A stretch of 64,000 bases of DNA from Chondrus crispus (Eukaryota > Rhodophyta > Florideophyceae > Gigartinales > Gigartinaceae): the NCBI RefSeq assembly GCF_000350225.1, contig NW_005178661.1, positions 171,434 to 235,433 on the forward strand, given 5' to 3'. The translations under genes were made by a program, and so were the position numbers. Of this stretch, positions 1 to 10,146 are shown piece after piece; the first letter of the stretch is position 1; every line of letters begins with the position of its first letter. The notes beneath the pieces were generated by a model. It saw only the letters and a list, made by a program, of their open reading frames with translations, was not told the origin of the DNA and did no database searches.

Positions 1-1216
1 ATACCCCCCGTGTCCTTGGCGAGCACGCGGGGACCGGTCTAGTTCAAGGGGAAAAGACGGCTCACGCGACCGCGTGTACGTAACCGTTTTTACCCTTTTT
101 TCGAACTACCGGTGCTATCGGAGCTACCCCCTGGCTATCAGTGGCCAGGTCCCCTTCGGGTCCTTGGCCGCGTGGGTCGGGACGATCCCCCCACTGCGGC
201 CGCGCGTCATCGGCGAAGTACCCGGGTACTTCCTGAACTTGAGCTGCGACATTCGGACGTCGCAGGATGTGAGGGACGTGTCGTACCGGTTCGCCTTCTT
301 GTCCCTCTGCGAGTAGGAGATACGGACCCTCTACCCAATCTTGTATGTACATGATCGCGTTCTGTACCTGTTGGGGTAACCGAGAACTGTCTCGGTCCCC
401 TCTCCCTCCTTGGCGGGGGTACCTTGTGTCGGCCTGGCGGTAGTCGGGCCGATCCCGACGATCGAGTTCGGTACGACGATACCCGCCTCCACGGGGGGCG
501 AAGCGAGCGCCCCCACCCGACCGATTCAGGAAACCTTGACGCGGGGGACGACCCTCGCCGACCGCTTGTCGGAGGAGATTGCGCGCCCCGGGGCGCGTCT
601 CCATCTGGTAGCGGTAGTTCCTGTACGCCGTGAACATTCGTTGTTCCGGCAACAGGAACTGGCAGGCGTACATGGCGTGTCCGTACGTACGACATAGCCA
701 GCACACGTACGCGCTGCCGTCCGTTGAGGCGAAGGTCGCCGCGTGACGCGCCTCCTCATCGGTGAGGAGGGGCACGCGAGGGGCTTCACCTCTTGTATCT
801 CGGTTTGAGATGTCGAGCTCAGCGACCCGGGGGTCCGTACCCATGGGCGCTCTTGGAGTGGCCGCTAATGCGGTCGCGTAGCTCGACGTCGTTCCGGTCG
901 ACATTGGTGAAGGGGGTCGACCCCCTACTGGCCCTGCTCCTTGCGTAATGAGGACAGGGTCGGCCTGCCACTCATCCTCCCCGACATGGAGGGTAGAGGC
1001 GCGCGAACTTGTGGCGGCGGACTTCGTAGTACTGCCAGCGGTCCCTGCGGGTTTCGAATCCGGCAGAGGTAAACCGCGTCGAGCGCCGTAAGTGGTTCCT
1101 TCCGCCGTTGCGATACAGCGGATGGTCGGAAGATCGGTCTTCTGGCGGCTCGGCAGCCGCTGCACTGTCTCGGAAACTGCGGCACGGGTCGCAGGAGCGA
1201 GTCCCCGCACAAAGTA

Positions 1217-1239
1217 CACCCAGTTACTGTCATTAGTGT
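1217..1239 (+). repeat. left terminal inverted repeat of the pogo-like element
   Basis: Begins CACCCAGTTACTGTC and is the exact reverse complement of 3797-3819. It is preceded by TA at 1215-1216. Confidence 0.92.
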
Positions 1240-1544
1240 AACCAATAAGTTAGAGTAACAACGCGAAATAGTGACACTGACACTAAAACGGTGATTTGAA
1301 AAACGGCCAATTGAAATTAGTGTCACAATTCCTCCAAACGGGTGTCACAGTATTGCCACGAAAATCCGGAACGTGGCGACAGATCTGTTGAGCTCACAAT
1401 ACGCAAACGTTTACAGTACATGTTGCGTCTGCGACCGAAATACTGCATGGTTTTACAATTTGGACGAAACACCACCAACCAGCAAAAATAGCATTACATC
1501 GAAAAAGATACCAGATCTCAATTTGCGACACCGCTTTCGCGTCC

Positions 1545-1945
1545 CTCTCTCTCCTCCCACCACGATCACATCCTTCCCCCTCCTCCCACCACGTTCACGT
1601 CGCTCCCCCTCCTCCCACCACCCTCACGTCCATCGCCATCCACCCACCACGTTCACGTCGCTCCCCTCTTCCCACCACTTTCATCATCCCTCACCCTCCT
1701 TCCACCACGTTCAAGACCCTCTCCTCTCTCCCACAATGTTCACGTCCTTCTCTCTCTTCCCGCCACCTTCAAGTCCCTTTCTCTCCTCCCACCACTTTCA
1801 AGTCTCTCCCCCTCCGACCACGTCCCTCTCCCTCCTCCCAACAACTTCATGTTCCTCCCCTCCGTTCACGTCCATCTCCCTCCTCCCACCACTTTCACTT
1901 CCCTCTCCCTCCTCCCACTACCTTCGCTTCATTACCCCTCCTCCC
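1545..1945. repeat. pyrimidine-rich degenerate minisatellite
   Basis: About 400 bp of C/T-rich sequence on the plus strand made of a degenerate unit of roughly 30-37 bp built around CTCCTCCCACCACNTTCACGTC. It lies inside the pogo-like element upstream of the transposase. It keeps an open reading frame in one register (Ser/Pro/His-rich), but this is a composition effect rather than evidence of a protein. Confidence 0.8.
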
Positions 1946-1946
1946 A

Positions 1947-3618
1947 ATGCCGGCATCGGCTTCCCCTATTATTGCAGCTCTCGAGAGCGCAAAGCTTCGC
2001 AATGGCAAATTGCACCAAGGCCATTCGACGACCACGAACCCGGGGACAAATACAGATGCATCAAATGCATCTGTAATCAACAGGAACGAAGTTCCAACTA
2101 CAGACACGACAAAAAAGCGTAGCTTGCAGCTCGTTTTGAGGCTGTCGCAACGATTGACTATCGTTAAATGGATGCTTCAGGCTGTACGGACAGACGGGGA
2201 AACATGTATCGCATCTAAAGCCGTTGCCGAATTCCCGGATCTTTTCGCGGAACCCGAAACGGAAACCTTATACGGGCAAGCCGCCTTTGGAATTCGAGGT
2301 CAGATTTTACCGATAAAGAAGGCAAGGTGATGTTACAAGGCAAAACATGCCCCATCACGCGTGTTTCGCGTAACGGTTTCACGCGAGTATTTACTAAAGC
2401 ACGCTCTGGTAGGGGACGTAAAAGAGAAGCCTGGGTTTTGGCTCTACACAAGGATTTGGTTGAAGAGTTTGATCGTTTGAGGAGATTGGGGGTCAAGTTT
2501 AATTTGCGGAACCTTCGTGCACTGGCAGTGCACTTCATCAAACACAGTACACCCCCGTCGTACTCTCAAAATTTTATGGATCCGCGCACAGATGTTCCCG
2601 TAATCATGAAGATAAATGCCCGATGGATTCAGACATTTGCTGATCGTTTGTGTTTTGTGGGTCGAGCCCATACGCGAAAGCTGTTGACGAGCCCAGCCAA
2701 GGAGGCTTTCATAGAAAAGGAAGTCTCTTTTCATCTCGGGCAGCTTTGTCGTGAGATTCGCGCTGGCACACTAAACGAAAGCGATGTGAGCAACGCTGAT
2801 GAGACACACTTTGTGATCAACTATGATAACGGGCGCACGCTGAGATTTATGGGAAATGAAGAAATTAAGTATGCAGATGTGGCATCTGGAGGAGAGGGAA
2901 TGACTATGTTGGTCAGGCTCAGTGGAGGTGTTGAGGCAAAAATCGAGAATCCGTTTATGGTTTTCAAAAATCCATGCCGGAGTTATCCTATCCGTGGTGT
3001 ACCTGACAATGTCCCAGATATATCCTACCGTAGCGGACCCAGAGGCTGGATGGATTCGCAGGTAATGCATCAATGGATGCAAGAACGACGTGTTATTAGA
3101 GCATTGCCAGGTGGCCGAAAGCGCATACTGTACGTCGATAACTGTAGCGGCCATAACAACACAGTCTCACTTTCCCAAGCTGCCATTGGGATTAATACTG
3201 ATATAAGATACTTTCCTAAGAATGCCACACATTTAATTCAACCTTGCGATTCTTTTGTAATACAAAAAATCAAGCGAGCATGGTGTACGAGATGGGAGGC
3301 ATTTAAAATGCAGATGATCATGGAGGGAAGGTGGACGGATGGTTCTGGAAAGCTGGCCAATCCTGGGAAATCTTTTTTCTGAGACTCGCGAGTGCTGCTG
3401 TGCGTGAGGTCAATGAGCAAAAGGATAGTGAGGGTATGACGTTTGCTCGCAAGGCGATGGTGAGGACAGGGATGGCTTTAAACACGAATGGTTTATGGGA
3501 GGAACGTCAGCTGTTTCCGAAGTTACAGAACATTATCAACAAGTACCGGAACCATTTCAACGGAGAACCAGTTGTCCCTGGAACTGTTGACACCGATGTA
3601 CATGATCACAATCAATGA
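1947..3618 (+). pseudogene. pogo-like transposase, frame-disrupted
   Basis: The transposase cuts and re-joins the element at its terminal repeats. Three consecutive blocks lie in three frames. Block 1947-2330 has a helix-turn-helix-like N-terminus (LSQRLTIVKWM...FPDLF). Block 2330-3382 is the DDE_1 catalytic domain, with candidate acidic residues D158 (NADET), D271 (VDNCSGHN) and D308 (THLIQPCD), counted from the GTG at 2327, giving DD36D spacing as in pogo/Tigger. Block 3331-3618 is the conserved C-terminal tail (LRLASAAVREVNEQKD). The second change of frame lies at the T6 run 3373-3378. The first lies upstream of 2327. A natural start around 1947 is plausible because it follows the minisatellite. 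Introns could explain one break, but no good splice sites stand out. Confidence 0.85.
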
Positions 3619-3796
3619 TGTAGTAGAGTGTAGCAGTTCCGGCAGTTGCTGCCAGTGACGCTAATTTGAAATTTGAAATTAGAGCCACCAACAATAATTA
3701 GAAACAGACGTAAAACAGTGTCACCGGGGGAATACTGTCACCGACAGTAAATCATGTAAGTTAACTCAAAAATGTTCCCTGAAAATACTGTAGGTG

Positions 3797-3819
3797 ACAC
3801 TAATGACAGTAACTGGGTG
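3797..3819 (-). repeat. right terminal inverted repeat of the pogo-like element
   Basis: Reverse complement of 1217-1239, followed by TA at 3820-3821. Confidence 0.92.
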
Positions 3820-4167
3820 TAGTGCGCGAGGGACTGTTCGGAGAACACTGCCGTGCACCGGAACGCGGCAGTTTCGAGCCGGTCCGCGAACGTGCTCTCC
3901 ATTTCATGAGATTGCTGTCGCGCCGTCGCGACAGCGTCGTACGCTTCACCTAGCACGTCGTCGGTTAGGTACCGTTTCAGGAACTGGTTCACGAGCCCCG
4001 GCCAACTCACGTCGTCGTGTAGTTGGCCGGGGCGGAGGCACAGGAAGGTCAAATCAGCCTATCGGAGGCAATAAAAAATCGGCGCAAATATTTTGGTCCG
4101 GGCCAGCAAAAAATGTGTCATAAATGTAGCAACGCTTGTTGATTTCATGTCGCGATTTTGCACATTT

Positions 4168-4419
4168 TTTACCAATAACGCCATTGGCTGAAAATCGGAA
4201 TAGTTATGGCACAGCGTCTCTGCCTGGCCTGTGGCGGTAGATGACTGGCTGGCGCTGCACACAGGTAAGTCTCGCAGTGCCAAACGCCATTGGCTGAAAA
4301 GCAGCATAGTTATGGCACAGCGTCTCTGCCTGGCCTGTGGCGGTAGATGACTGGCTGGCGCTGCACACGGGTAAGTCTCGCAGTGCCAAACGCCATTGGC
4401 TGAAAAGCAGCATAGTTAT
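4168..4419. repeat. 106-bp tandem repeat array, left part
   Basis: Units start with GTTATGGCACAGCG at 4203 and 4309 and the next would start at 4415, giving an exact 106-bp period; a partial unit precedes 4203. Each unit includes a GGTAAGTCTCGCAG string that resembles a splice donor. The array is interrupted at 4420 by a solo LTR and resumes at 5489. Confidence 0.9.
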
Positions 4420-5488
4420 TGTAGTGCAATACCCGTCTCGGGTAGGGGGGAGGAAGGAAGTGAAAAAGGAAAAAAATTGGATACTGTGGTCCGGGTTTGG
4501 GGGACACGCGTGTGCGACGAAGCGCACGATTATTTTAATTATTTAATTTTATTTACTAATTAGATCTAGAATCTAGAGCCGGGAGCTACTGTACTCGCCC
4601 CGGCGGGGCTCTATATAACTTAGCCCTTTGACCGAACAAGTCAATAAACCAACCCGAGTTGCCGGAGTTGAATGTCGCCTTGGTCGAAGTCCGTCTCTAC
4701 CAAGACGCTCCCTTTTACCTAAGCCTACGGCATCCTTCAGCGCTCGGGGGTCCCCTTCCTTTTCCCTTTATTTCCCAATCAAACCCGAGTTGCCAGAGTC
4801 TGATATCGCCTTGGTTGAAGTCCGTCTTTCACAAGACATTCCCTTTAACTACAGATTACTTTATCCTTTGCGCTCGGGGGTCCCCTTTTTCCTTATCAAT
4901 TTTCCTTTATTTCCCCATCCTAATTTCCCTTAATCTTGAGTTGGTCCCACCTTGTAGGATTGCGATCCGCAACGTGACGTCATTTGCCATCGGGCTTTTG
5001 TGTTGGTGCACCAGTGGTGCTTTTCTCAGTGTTGGTTCCATCGGAATCCGGTTGCGACCGATCCGTTGTTGGTACTTTGCCATCGGGCAGTACGACGGTG
5101 TAGCGCTGCTACGTTTTCTTCTTTCCCGACGTGCTACGTTGCGACGTCCCCGTCGAAGACCTTATCAAGGGTATAAGGTGTACAAGGCGCTCTTCGAGCA
5201 TTGGATTTACGACCCATCGGACCAAGTTTACCTAAACACCCCTCCGAACTCGTCGAGCAGTCGCCTTTACAAGTCTCTACCACCATTTACCGATCCTGGG
5301 CTGGGCCCTTCTCTTTGCCCCCCCCTATCAGGGATCCGAGCTACTGCGGGCCGCAAACCCGCTTAAAGAGGACAGGGAGCTTCGAACACTCCGTAGCGCT
5401 GTGCCGTTGGCAGTTGTTGTTTTTGTTGCTGTTGTTTGTGTTGGACCGTTGGACCTTGGTCTCTGCCTAACAGGCGCATTGCACTACA
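4420..5488 (+). mobile_element. solo LTR, family B
   Basis: A 1,069-bp LTR starting TGTAGTGCAATA and ending GCATTGCACTACA, flanked by a perfect 5-bp target duplication GTTAT (4415-4419 and 5489-5493). No internal region is present, so it arose by LTR-LTR recombination of a Ty3/gypsy element. A TATATAA box lies near 4611, and an internal segment of about 130 bp (from AACCCGAGTTGCC) is tandemly duplicated at 4652 and 4786. Related copies lie at 22424, 57552 and 62076. It is inserted in the 106-bp tandem array. Confidence 0.93.
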
Positions 5489-5683
5489 GTTATGGCACAG
5501 CGTCTCTGCCTGGCCTGCGGCGGTAGATGGCTGGCTGGCGCTGCACACGGGTAAGTCTCGCAGTGCCAAACGCCATTGGCTGGAAAGCAGCATAGTTATG
5601 GCACAGCGGCTCTACCTGGCCTGCGGCGGTAGATGGCTGGCTGGCGCTGTACACGGGCACGTCCCGCAGGGCCAAACGCTTTT
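5489..5683. repeat. 106-bp tandem repeat array, right part
   Basis: Units start at 5489 and 5595 (106-bp spacing), continuing the array found at 4168-4419 on the other side of the solo LTR. Confidence 0.9.
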
Positions 5684-6220
5684 ACATTGATGCAATGATG
5701 AGACGGTGATCATCGCTGCATATTTGCAGCCACCGACGACCATGTTTTGCTGCTCCAGGGCAGTGAAAATATGTCTCCATTCGCAGCTCCAATGCAGCAC
5801 TAGACGTAATGCTCCGACCTACTCTCAGTCAATGAAATGTTAGTCCAGTACCTTTCTTGCAAAGGTGATATCACCCCGCCGGTCCAGAAACGGTCCCAAC
5901 CCGAAGGATGAAACCGATAGCGGTTCCAGCGGCGTTCACATCACATTTATTTGTAGCAACCAAAGAGTATTGTTACAGCTACATACACTACATCTACCCC
6001 GTCCAAATACCGGAATACCGCAGCAGTGGTTCATTGCGCTTCCGTTAAATACAATAATCAACGCCAAGAAACATAACAGGAGAGGTCAGTTACGGTCACA
6101 GTACGTCATGATGGTGGATTGGAATTCTGAGAGACCAAGGAGGGTGTACTGATGGCTTACCTGATCCTGAGTTAGAAGACGGGCGGGTTGACCCGCAGTG
6201 AGACAAGGAACGCTGTGAGG
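5684..6220. other. non-coding stretch, no gene recognised
   Basis: About 540 bp of moderately AT-rich sequence. I see no convincing coding region, RNA gene or repeat. It may be the left flank of the decayed DNA transposon whose transposase lies at 7250-9338. Confidence 0.5.
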
Positions 6221-6221
6221 C

Positions 6222-6880
6222 TTGGTCAGAACAGTTCTACGAAACTTTCAATGTGTTAGAGAATGTGCGAACTTACGTTACAGCTTTGTAGGTAATCGCA
6301 AAACTGCATTGCCTAGAGAAAGCGCTCACTTACCGAACGTCTGCAGCGCACTCGTGTCTCCGCATGCGATTTCAACCGAACACGCAACTCGCAGAAAGCA
6401 AATTGTCAGAAACGAGGATGCGCGGTGGGTCATGACTGTGGCAGAAGTGGCGTCACTTACTACAGATGATATCTCAACCAAACACGCAACTCGCAGAAAG
6501 GAAACTGTTAGAAAAATGGATGCGTGGTGGGTCAGGACTGTGGGAGAAGTGTCGTCACTTACTGCGGATGATATCTCAACCAAACACGCAACTCGCAGAA
6601 AGGAAACTGTTAGAAAAATGGATTCGTGGTGGGTCAGAACTGTGGGAGAAGTGGCGTCACTTACTGCCGATGATATTTCAAACAAACAAGCAACTTGCAG
6701 AACGGAAACTGTTAGAGAAACGGATGCGTTGTGGGTCAAGACTGTGGCAGAAGTGGCTTCACTTACTGTGTGGATGATATCTCCACCGAACACGCAACTC
6801 GCAGAAAGGAAACTGTCAGAAAACGGGATGCATGGTGGATCAAGACTGCGGACGACGGGCGTGCAGAGAGTTGGATCTGG
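6222..6880 (+). repeat. 102-bp tandem repeat (about 5 copies)
   Basis: A unit beginning GATATCTCAACCAAACACGC recurs at about 6366, 6468, 6570, 6672 and 6774. The 102-bp period is a multiple of three, so one frame stays open for 254 codons and would encode repeats of the type DDISTKHATRRKETV. Codon-level conservation is not obvious, and I regard the open frame as a by-product of the period. Position upstream of a transposase suggests subterminal repeats of the same DNA transposon (inference). Confidence 0.8.
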
Positions 6881-7249
6881 CCCTGGAACTATATTGCTGC
6901 ATATATATATGCAGTGTTCAGAAAAACCGGTAGCTAGATATTTCAAACTGTTCATGGGCACGTGTCGTACTGAAATCTCAATTTGAAATTACCGAATTCG
7001 GTATGGCATGGCTGTCCTTAACCACAGCCATTCATTGAGCTTTTGCATGCGGCATCACATCAAAATGCGAGTAGGAGCATATTTTTTTTACCGTTTCCAT
7101 TCATTGAACCAAGCTTTAATATTAACGGCACAACCGTATGCATCGCCAAATGTAACAAAATACCTTCTTTCGGCTGTAGAGCAGTAAGCTTGCTGAAATC
7201 TTGTTAATGCCGAGGTCCATGCCAAACTTCACTGCAGCCCCACTTCTAG
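6881..7249. other. non-coding stretch between repeat array and transposase
   Basis: No coding region, RNA gene or repeat unit is evident. It may hold the promoter of the transposase remnant downstream. Confidence 0.4.
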
Positions 7250-9338
7250 TTGCGGACCTGGTCGAAACTGTCACAGATGGGGCGTCAAAGCAAGAGTCGT
7301 TGGGTTCTTAAAAAACGCGGACCTTATGCAAAGCGTTCCGAAGATGTTGCATCACAAGGGACTACTTCGGATGGGCACGCACCATCTTCTTCTGAACCTC
7401 AGCTTGAAAGACATAGAAAAAGAGCAAGGCCATGTAGGCAACTGTCTACAAAGCCAGCTAAACGTCCAGGAGATGGGTTCATGTTACTAGACGGTCAGTC
7501 AGAATCCTACGCTTCCCTTTTGAAAGACGGGCTTTTAAGCGACCTCCAAGAATACCAAGGCGTCATGCATGACGGTGTGGATGCACTTCCATCAAGTCCT
7601 CACCCCGGACGAAATAACACGATCCGTTGTGAAGAAAGCGAAGGAATTTCTGGATTAGACATTGGATTGAGCGTTGAGCAGGACAATGCCTACGAAGCTG
7701 AGGAGTCTGAGGAGCTGATAGACAGCACGTTCGAAAGCGCTTCTGGTGGAATTCGATTGACCTGGACAAATATTGCATCCTGATAACAGCAACTGGGAGG
7801 ACGCGTCTCAGCGAGACTGCGTATCAGACACTTGCCAACTTTAGGAACTGGAGACCGAATGAAAGGCAGCTCACTCTCCAACTGCCAAGTACATCTACTC
7901 TGAAGAGACGTGTTCGTCCATATGCGAAATCCAACTTCTTCGTTCCTTGTCATGTAGAAATGTTTACTGTGGATTTGGCGAAGTCTGGGTCGAAGGCTGG
8001 CGTTGGAAAGTATACCTCACAGGACAGCGCTCCGACCATGATTGTAAGACCGAGCAACTGGGCAAAACTTGACTTTTCGATAGCAAAATTGCGGGAGATG
8101 GTGCAACGAAGACGGCATGATATGGATCCGTCAATCGAGATACCGAGGTTCTCGGATATTGAGGACACTCCAATAATCAAGGATAGGGCTGGGAGTCTAT
8201 CTGTTTATCGGATTCCAACCGAAGATGGTGTGACAGTGAAACTGCGAAAAGGGCTCCTTCTTAACATTACGTTCGCAACAAGTGACGCGGTGAAGGGCAG
8301 ATTGATGCAAGCCCAGTTTGCAGTAACGTCCTCAACGAACATGAGATTTGATGCAGTTGTATCTTCCTTCTTTGTCTACGATGAGCCAAACTGGACAGAA
8401 CCGCAGGCGGAGTCCAATTGAAAGCGTACCAAAACGATGAAGACGAAGAGACCAGAATCTCGGGCATTCCTTACCAGTGACATGGTCGTCGAACGTGCAC
8501 TCCCAGGACAGCCAGACGCCGAAGATTCGGAAGAACCAACGCAAACACCCTTCCTTGTGTATAGGATGTGGAGAAGACAGAACTGTGATGACGACTACGC
8601 CACCAGCTTGGTTGTATCTTCTGAAAGAAATGTTTCGAATCTCACCGGAACGAATAGGGGCGTTTACAACCAGATGTTTGACAAAACCGTAGTGAAACGA
8701 GTATCTGCCGATGATAATCCAATGAACAAGGGTCATCGCGTCGATGCGGAAAGCAGTGGACGTTTGGAAAATGGTAGAAAGTACGTTGTGTATAGAATGT
8801 TTCTGTACTCTGATGGATTTACGCCGTACATTGGAAAGAAAGGAAGCATGGGTGGTGTATACATGCTGCCAATAGGTATGGCTCCGGAGAACCGCAATGG
8901 AGCAGGAGCCATCAGACCTATCGGGCTAACTCCTCCAGGGGTATCTACAAACGAGGTACTGGCGGCAGTTATTGATGATATCATTGAGGGGACAGAAAAG
9001 GGATTTGAGATGACCACTGCAAAAGGAGAGAAGGTTGTTCTTTTTCTCGATGTCGTCGGTTACGTTGGAGACTATCCTGCAGTGTCCCATACTTTGGACC
9101 TACTAGGGCACTGCTCCAATGTTCCATGTCACTTATGCAGCTGTGGTAGGTACGACAAGTCTGGATTTCAAGGAAGCAAGTATTGTTACACAACCCGCAT
9201 CCATTCCGACTATCCATCTTTCGCGAGAGATGAGAACCGGGCTACTGCATTGAGGAGATCCAAGTTATCCAGGGAAGAGTTGAAAGCCCTCGGAATGGAT
9301 GACGCAGATACGTTTGAGACAAGTTTGCAGGCACTTCA
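7250..9338 (+). pseudogene. Tnp2/CACTA-like transposase remnant, truncated by an LTR
   Basis: Three consecutive plus-strand blocks appear to be one decayed gene. 7250-7783 has a basic N-terminus (KKRGPYAKRSED) and an acidic tail. A second frame picks up near 7735 with RFWWNSIDLDKYCILI and runs through 7960-8421. After one stop at 8419, 8437-9338 continues in the same frame. The last block contains GDYPAVSHTLDLLGHCSNVPC followed by HLCSC, which resembles the GD.PA....GH....C..C signature of Transposase_21 (Tnp2) proteins of En/Spm-CACTA elements. Family assignment is tentative. The gene ends where the LTR of element A begins at 9339, and its C-terminus is not found on the far side of that element. 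Confidence 0.6.
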
Positions 9339-10040
9339 TGTAGAGCACTGACCGCCCGCTCAATCGCGGTGCTGTACTGTAGCACACGCGGAATGCCTCA
9401 CTATCATAAGTGAGATATATACCACGTGTAACCGTGTATCCAAACCCCCCCGCTCGTGTCCGGGTGTAAGCTCCATGGAGCCCTGTCGAAGTACTGACAG
9501 TTCTACCCACGTGTACCCGTGTTATCCCTCACGTTAATCGTGTCATTTCCCACGTGTAGTGGTTGTCATACCTCCCCAAGAGGAGTTTCTCCGGCCATCG
9601 CCGCCGTCGTCCAATTTAGTATTTTTAGTTTAATTAATTATAGCTCCGACGTCAGCTAGTATATAGCCGACGTCCGACCCTAAGTAAATCCGTACGAAGC
9701 TTTGGGTCTACAACTCGGGTTTCTGGAACGGAGTCGTAGCCTCGCGTCGGTCCCCGTCCCACGACGGTACCCTGCGAGCCATCTACGTCCCGATTCCCTC
9801 CTGTCTCTACCGCGCGCGTCGTCCCGCCACGCCCGGCTCTCCGCGCGACAGCTGTCCCTACCGCTCCGCCCCTCCTGGGCTCTGTTTTGCCTCTTTTTCC
9901 CTTACTTTCCCTACTGCGCTTCGCGCCCGGCCCCGTACCGGTCCCTTACGGGTGGTCTCCCGATAACCCCCTACACGCGCCCCCGAACGCGCTCGCTCTG
10001 CCAGAGGGGGATCCCACCCCTTCCCCCTCAGTGCACGACA
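9339..10040 (+). repeat. 5' LTR of element A
   Basis: Starts TGTAGAGCACTGA and ends TCAGTGCACGACA, an imperfect inverted repeat of about 13 bp. A TATA box (TATATAG, near 9660) is flanked on each side by the palindrome GACGTC (around 9648 and 9669), giving a paired CRE-like arrangement. The LTR carries the promoter and the polyadenylation region. Confidence 0.95.
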
Positions 10041-10043
10041 TTT

Positions 10044-10061
10044 TGGTCTCCCGACCTAGAA
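10044..10061 (+). promoter_or_regulatory. primer binding site of element A
   Basis: TGGTCTCCCGACCTAGAA lies 3 bp inside the 5' LTR. It begins with TGG, complementary to a tRNA CCA end. The same 18-mer is found next to the LTRs of element D (51445-51462, minus strand) and of the family B element at 62975-62992. The tRNA is not identified. Confidence 0.85.
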
Positions 10062-10146
10062 GTCTACGGAGTGTCCCTTATCCCTTACCGTTTTTGGTCC
10101 TAGGTGTTCTATCTCTGTTTCAACAGGTTTCGACAAGCTCAAGGCT

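Larger units (their letters stand above)
1217..3819 (+). mobile_element. pogo/Tigger-like DNA transposon (Tc1-mariner superfamily)
   Basis: The element has near-perfect terminal inverted repeats of 23 bp (starting CACCCAGTTACTG) and sits between two TA dinucleotides (1215-1216 and 3820-3821), the target duplication typical of the IS630/Tc1/mariner superfamily. It carries one transposase gene on the plus strand with a pogo-type DDD catalytic triad. Its target is a gag gene of a Ty3/gypsy element, whose homology resumes directly on the other side of the TA. Subterminal regions carry repeated TGTCAC/GTGACA motifs (for example near 1281-1350 and 3718-3745), which may be transposase binding sites (inference). 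The transposase is frame-disrupted, so this copy is probably not autonomous. Confidence 0.9.
1..4055 (-). mobile_element. Ty3/gypsy gag fragment (D-like family), split by a DNA transposon
   Basis: The minus strand encodes a gag-type protein with a CX2CX4HX4C zinc knuckle (CWLCRTYGHAMYAC) and basic RGG-like stretches, closely resembling the gag of element D at 48992-50524 (shared YFVRGLAP and RYLTDDVL motifs). Gag binds the element's RNA and forms the virus-like particle. The gag homology is in two blocks, 62-1216 and 3820-4052, separated by the pogo-like transposon. The C-terminal end at 62 looks natural. The N-terminal part is missing at about 4055, where unrelated repeat sequence begins. 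No LTR or pol of this copy lies in the window, so it is a truncated fossil, broken by the insertion and the lost end. Confidence 0.85.

Noticed and set aside
207-704. Long overlapping ORFs opposite gag and pol regions across the window
   Set aside because: These are shadows of GC-rich coding sequence on the other strand and lack conserved motifs.
1373-2122. 249-codon Ser/Pro/His-rich ORF
   Set aside because: Open only because of the pyrimidine-rich minisatellite; no protein-like features.
5986-5990. CACTA string as the terminus of the Tnp2-like transposon
   Set aside because: The other end is lost, so neither an inverted repeat nor a target duplication can be tested; a 5-mer alone is not evidence.
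6222-6986. 254-codon repetitive protein
   Set aside because: Best explained by a tandem repeat period divisible by three; no domain and no clear start context.
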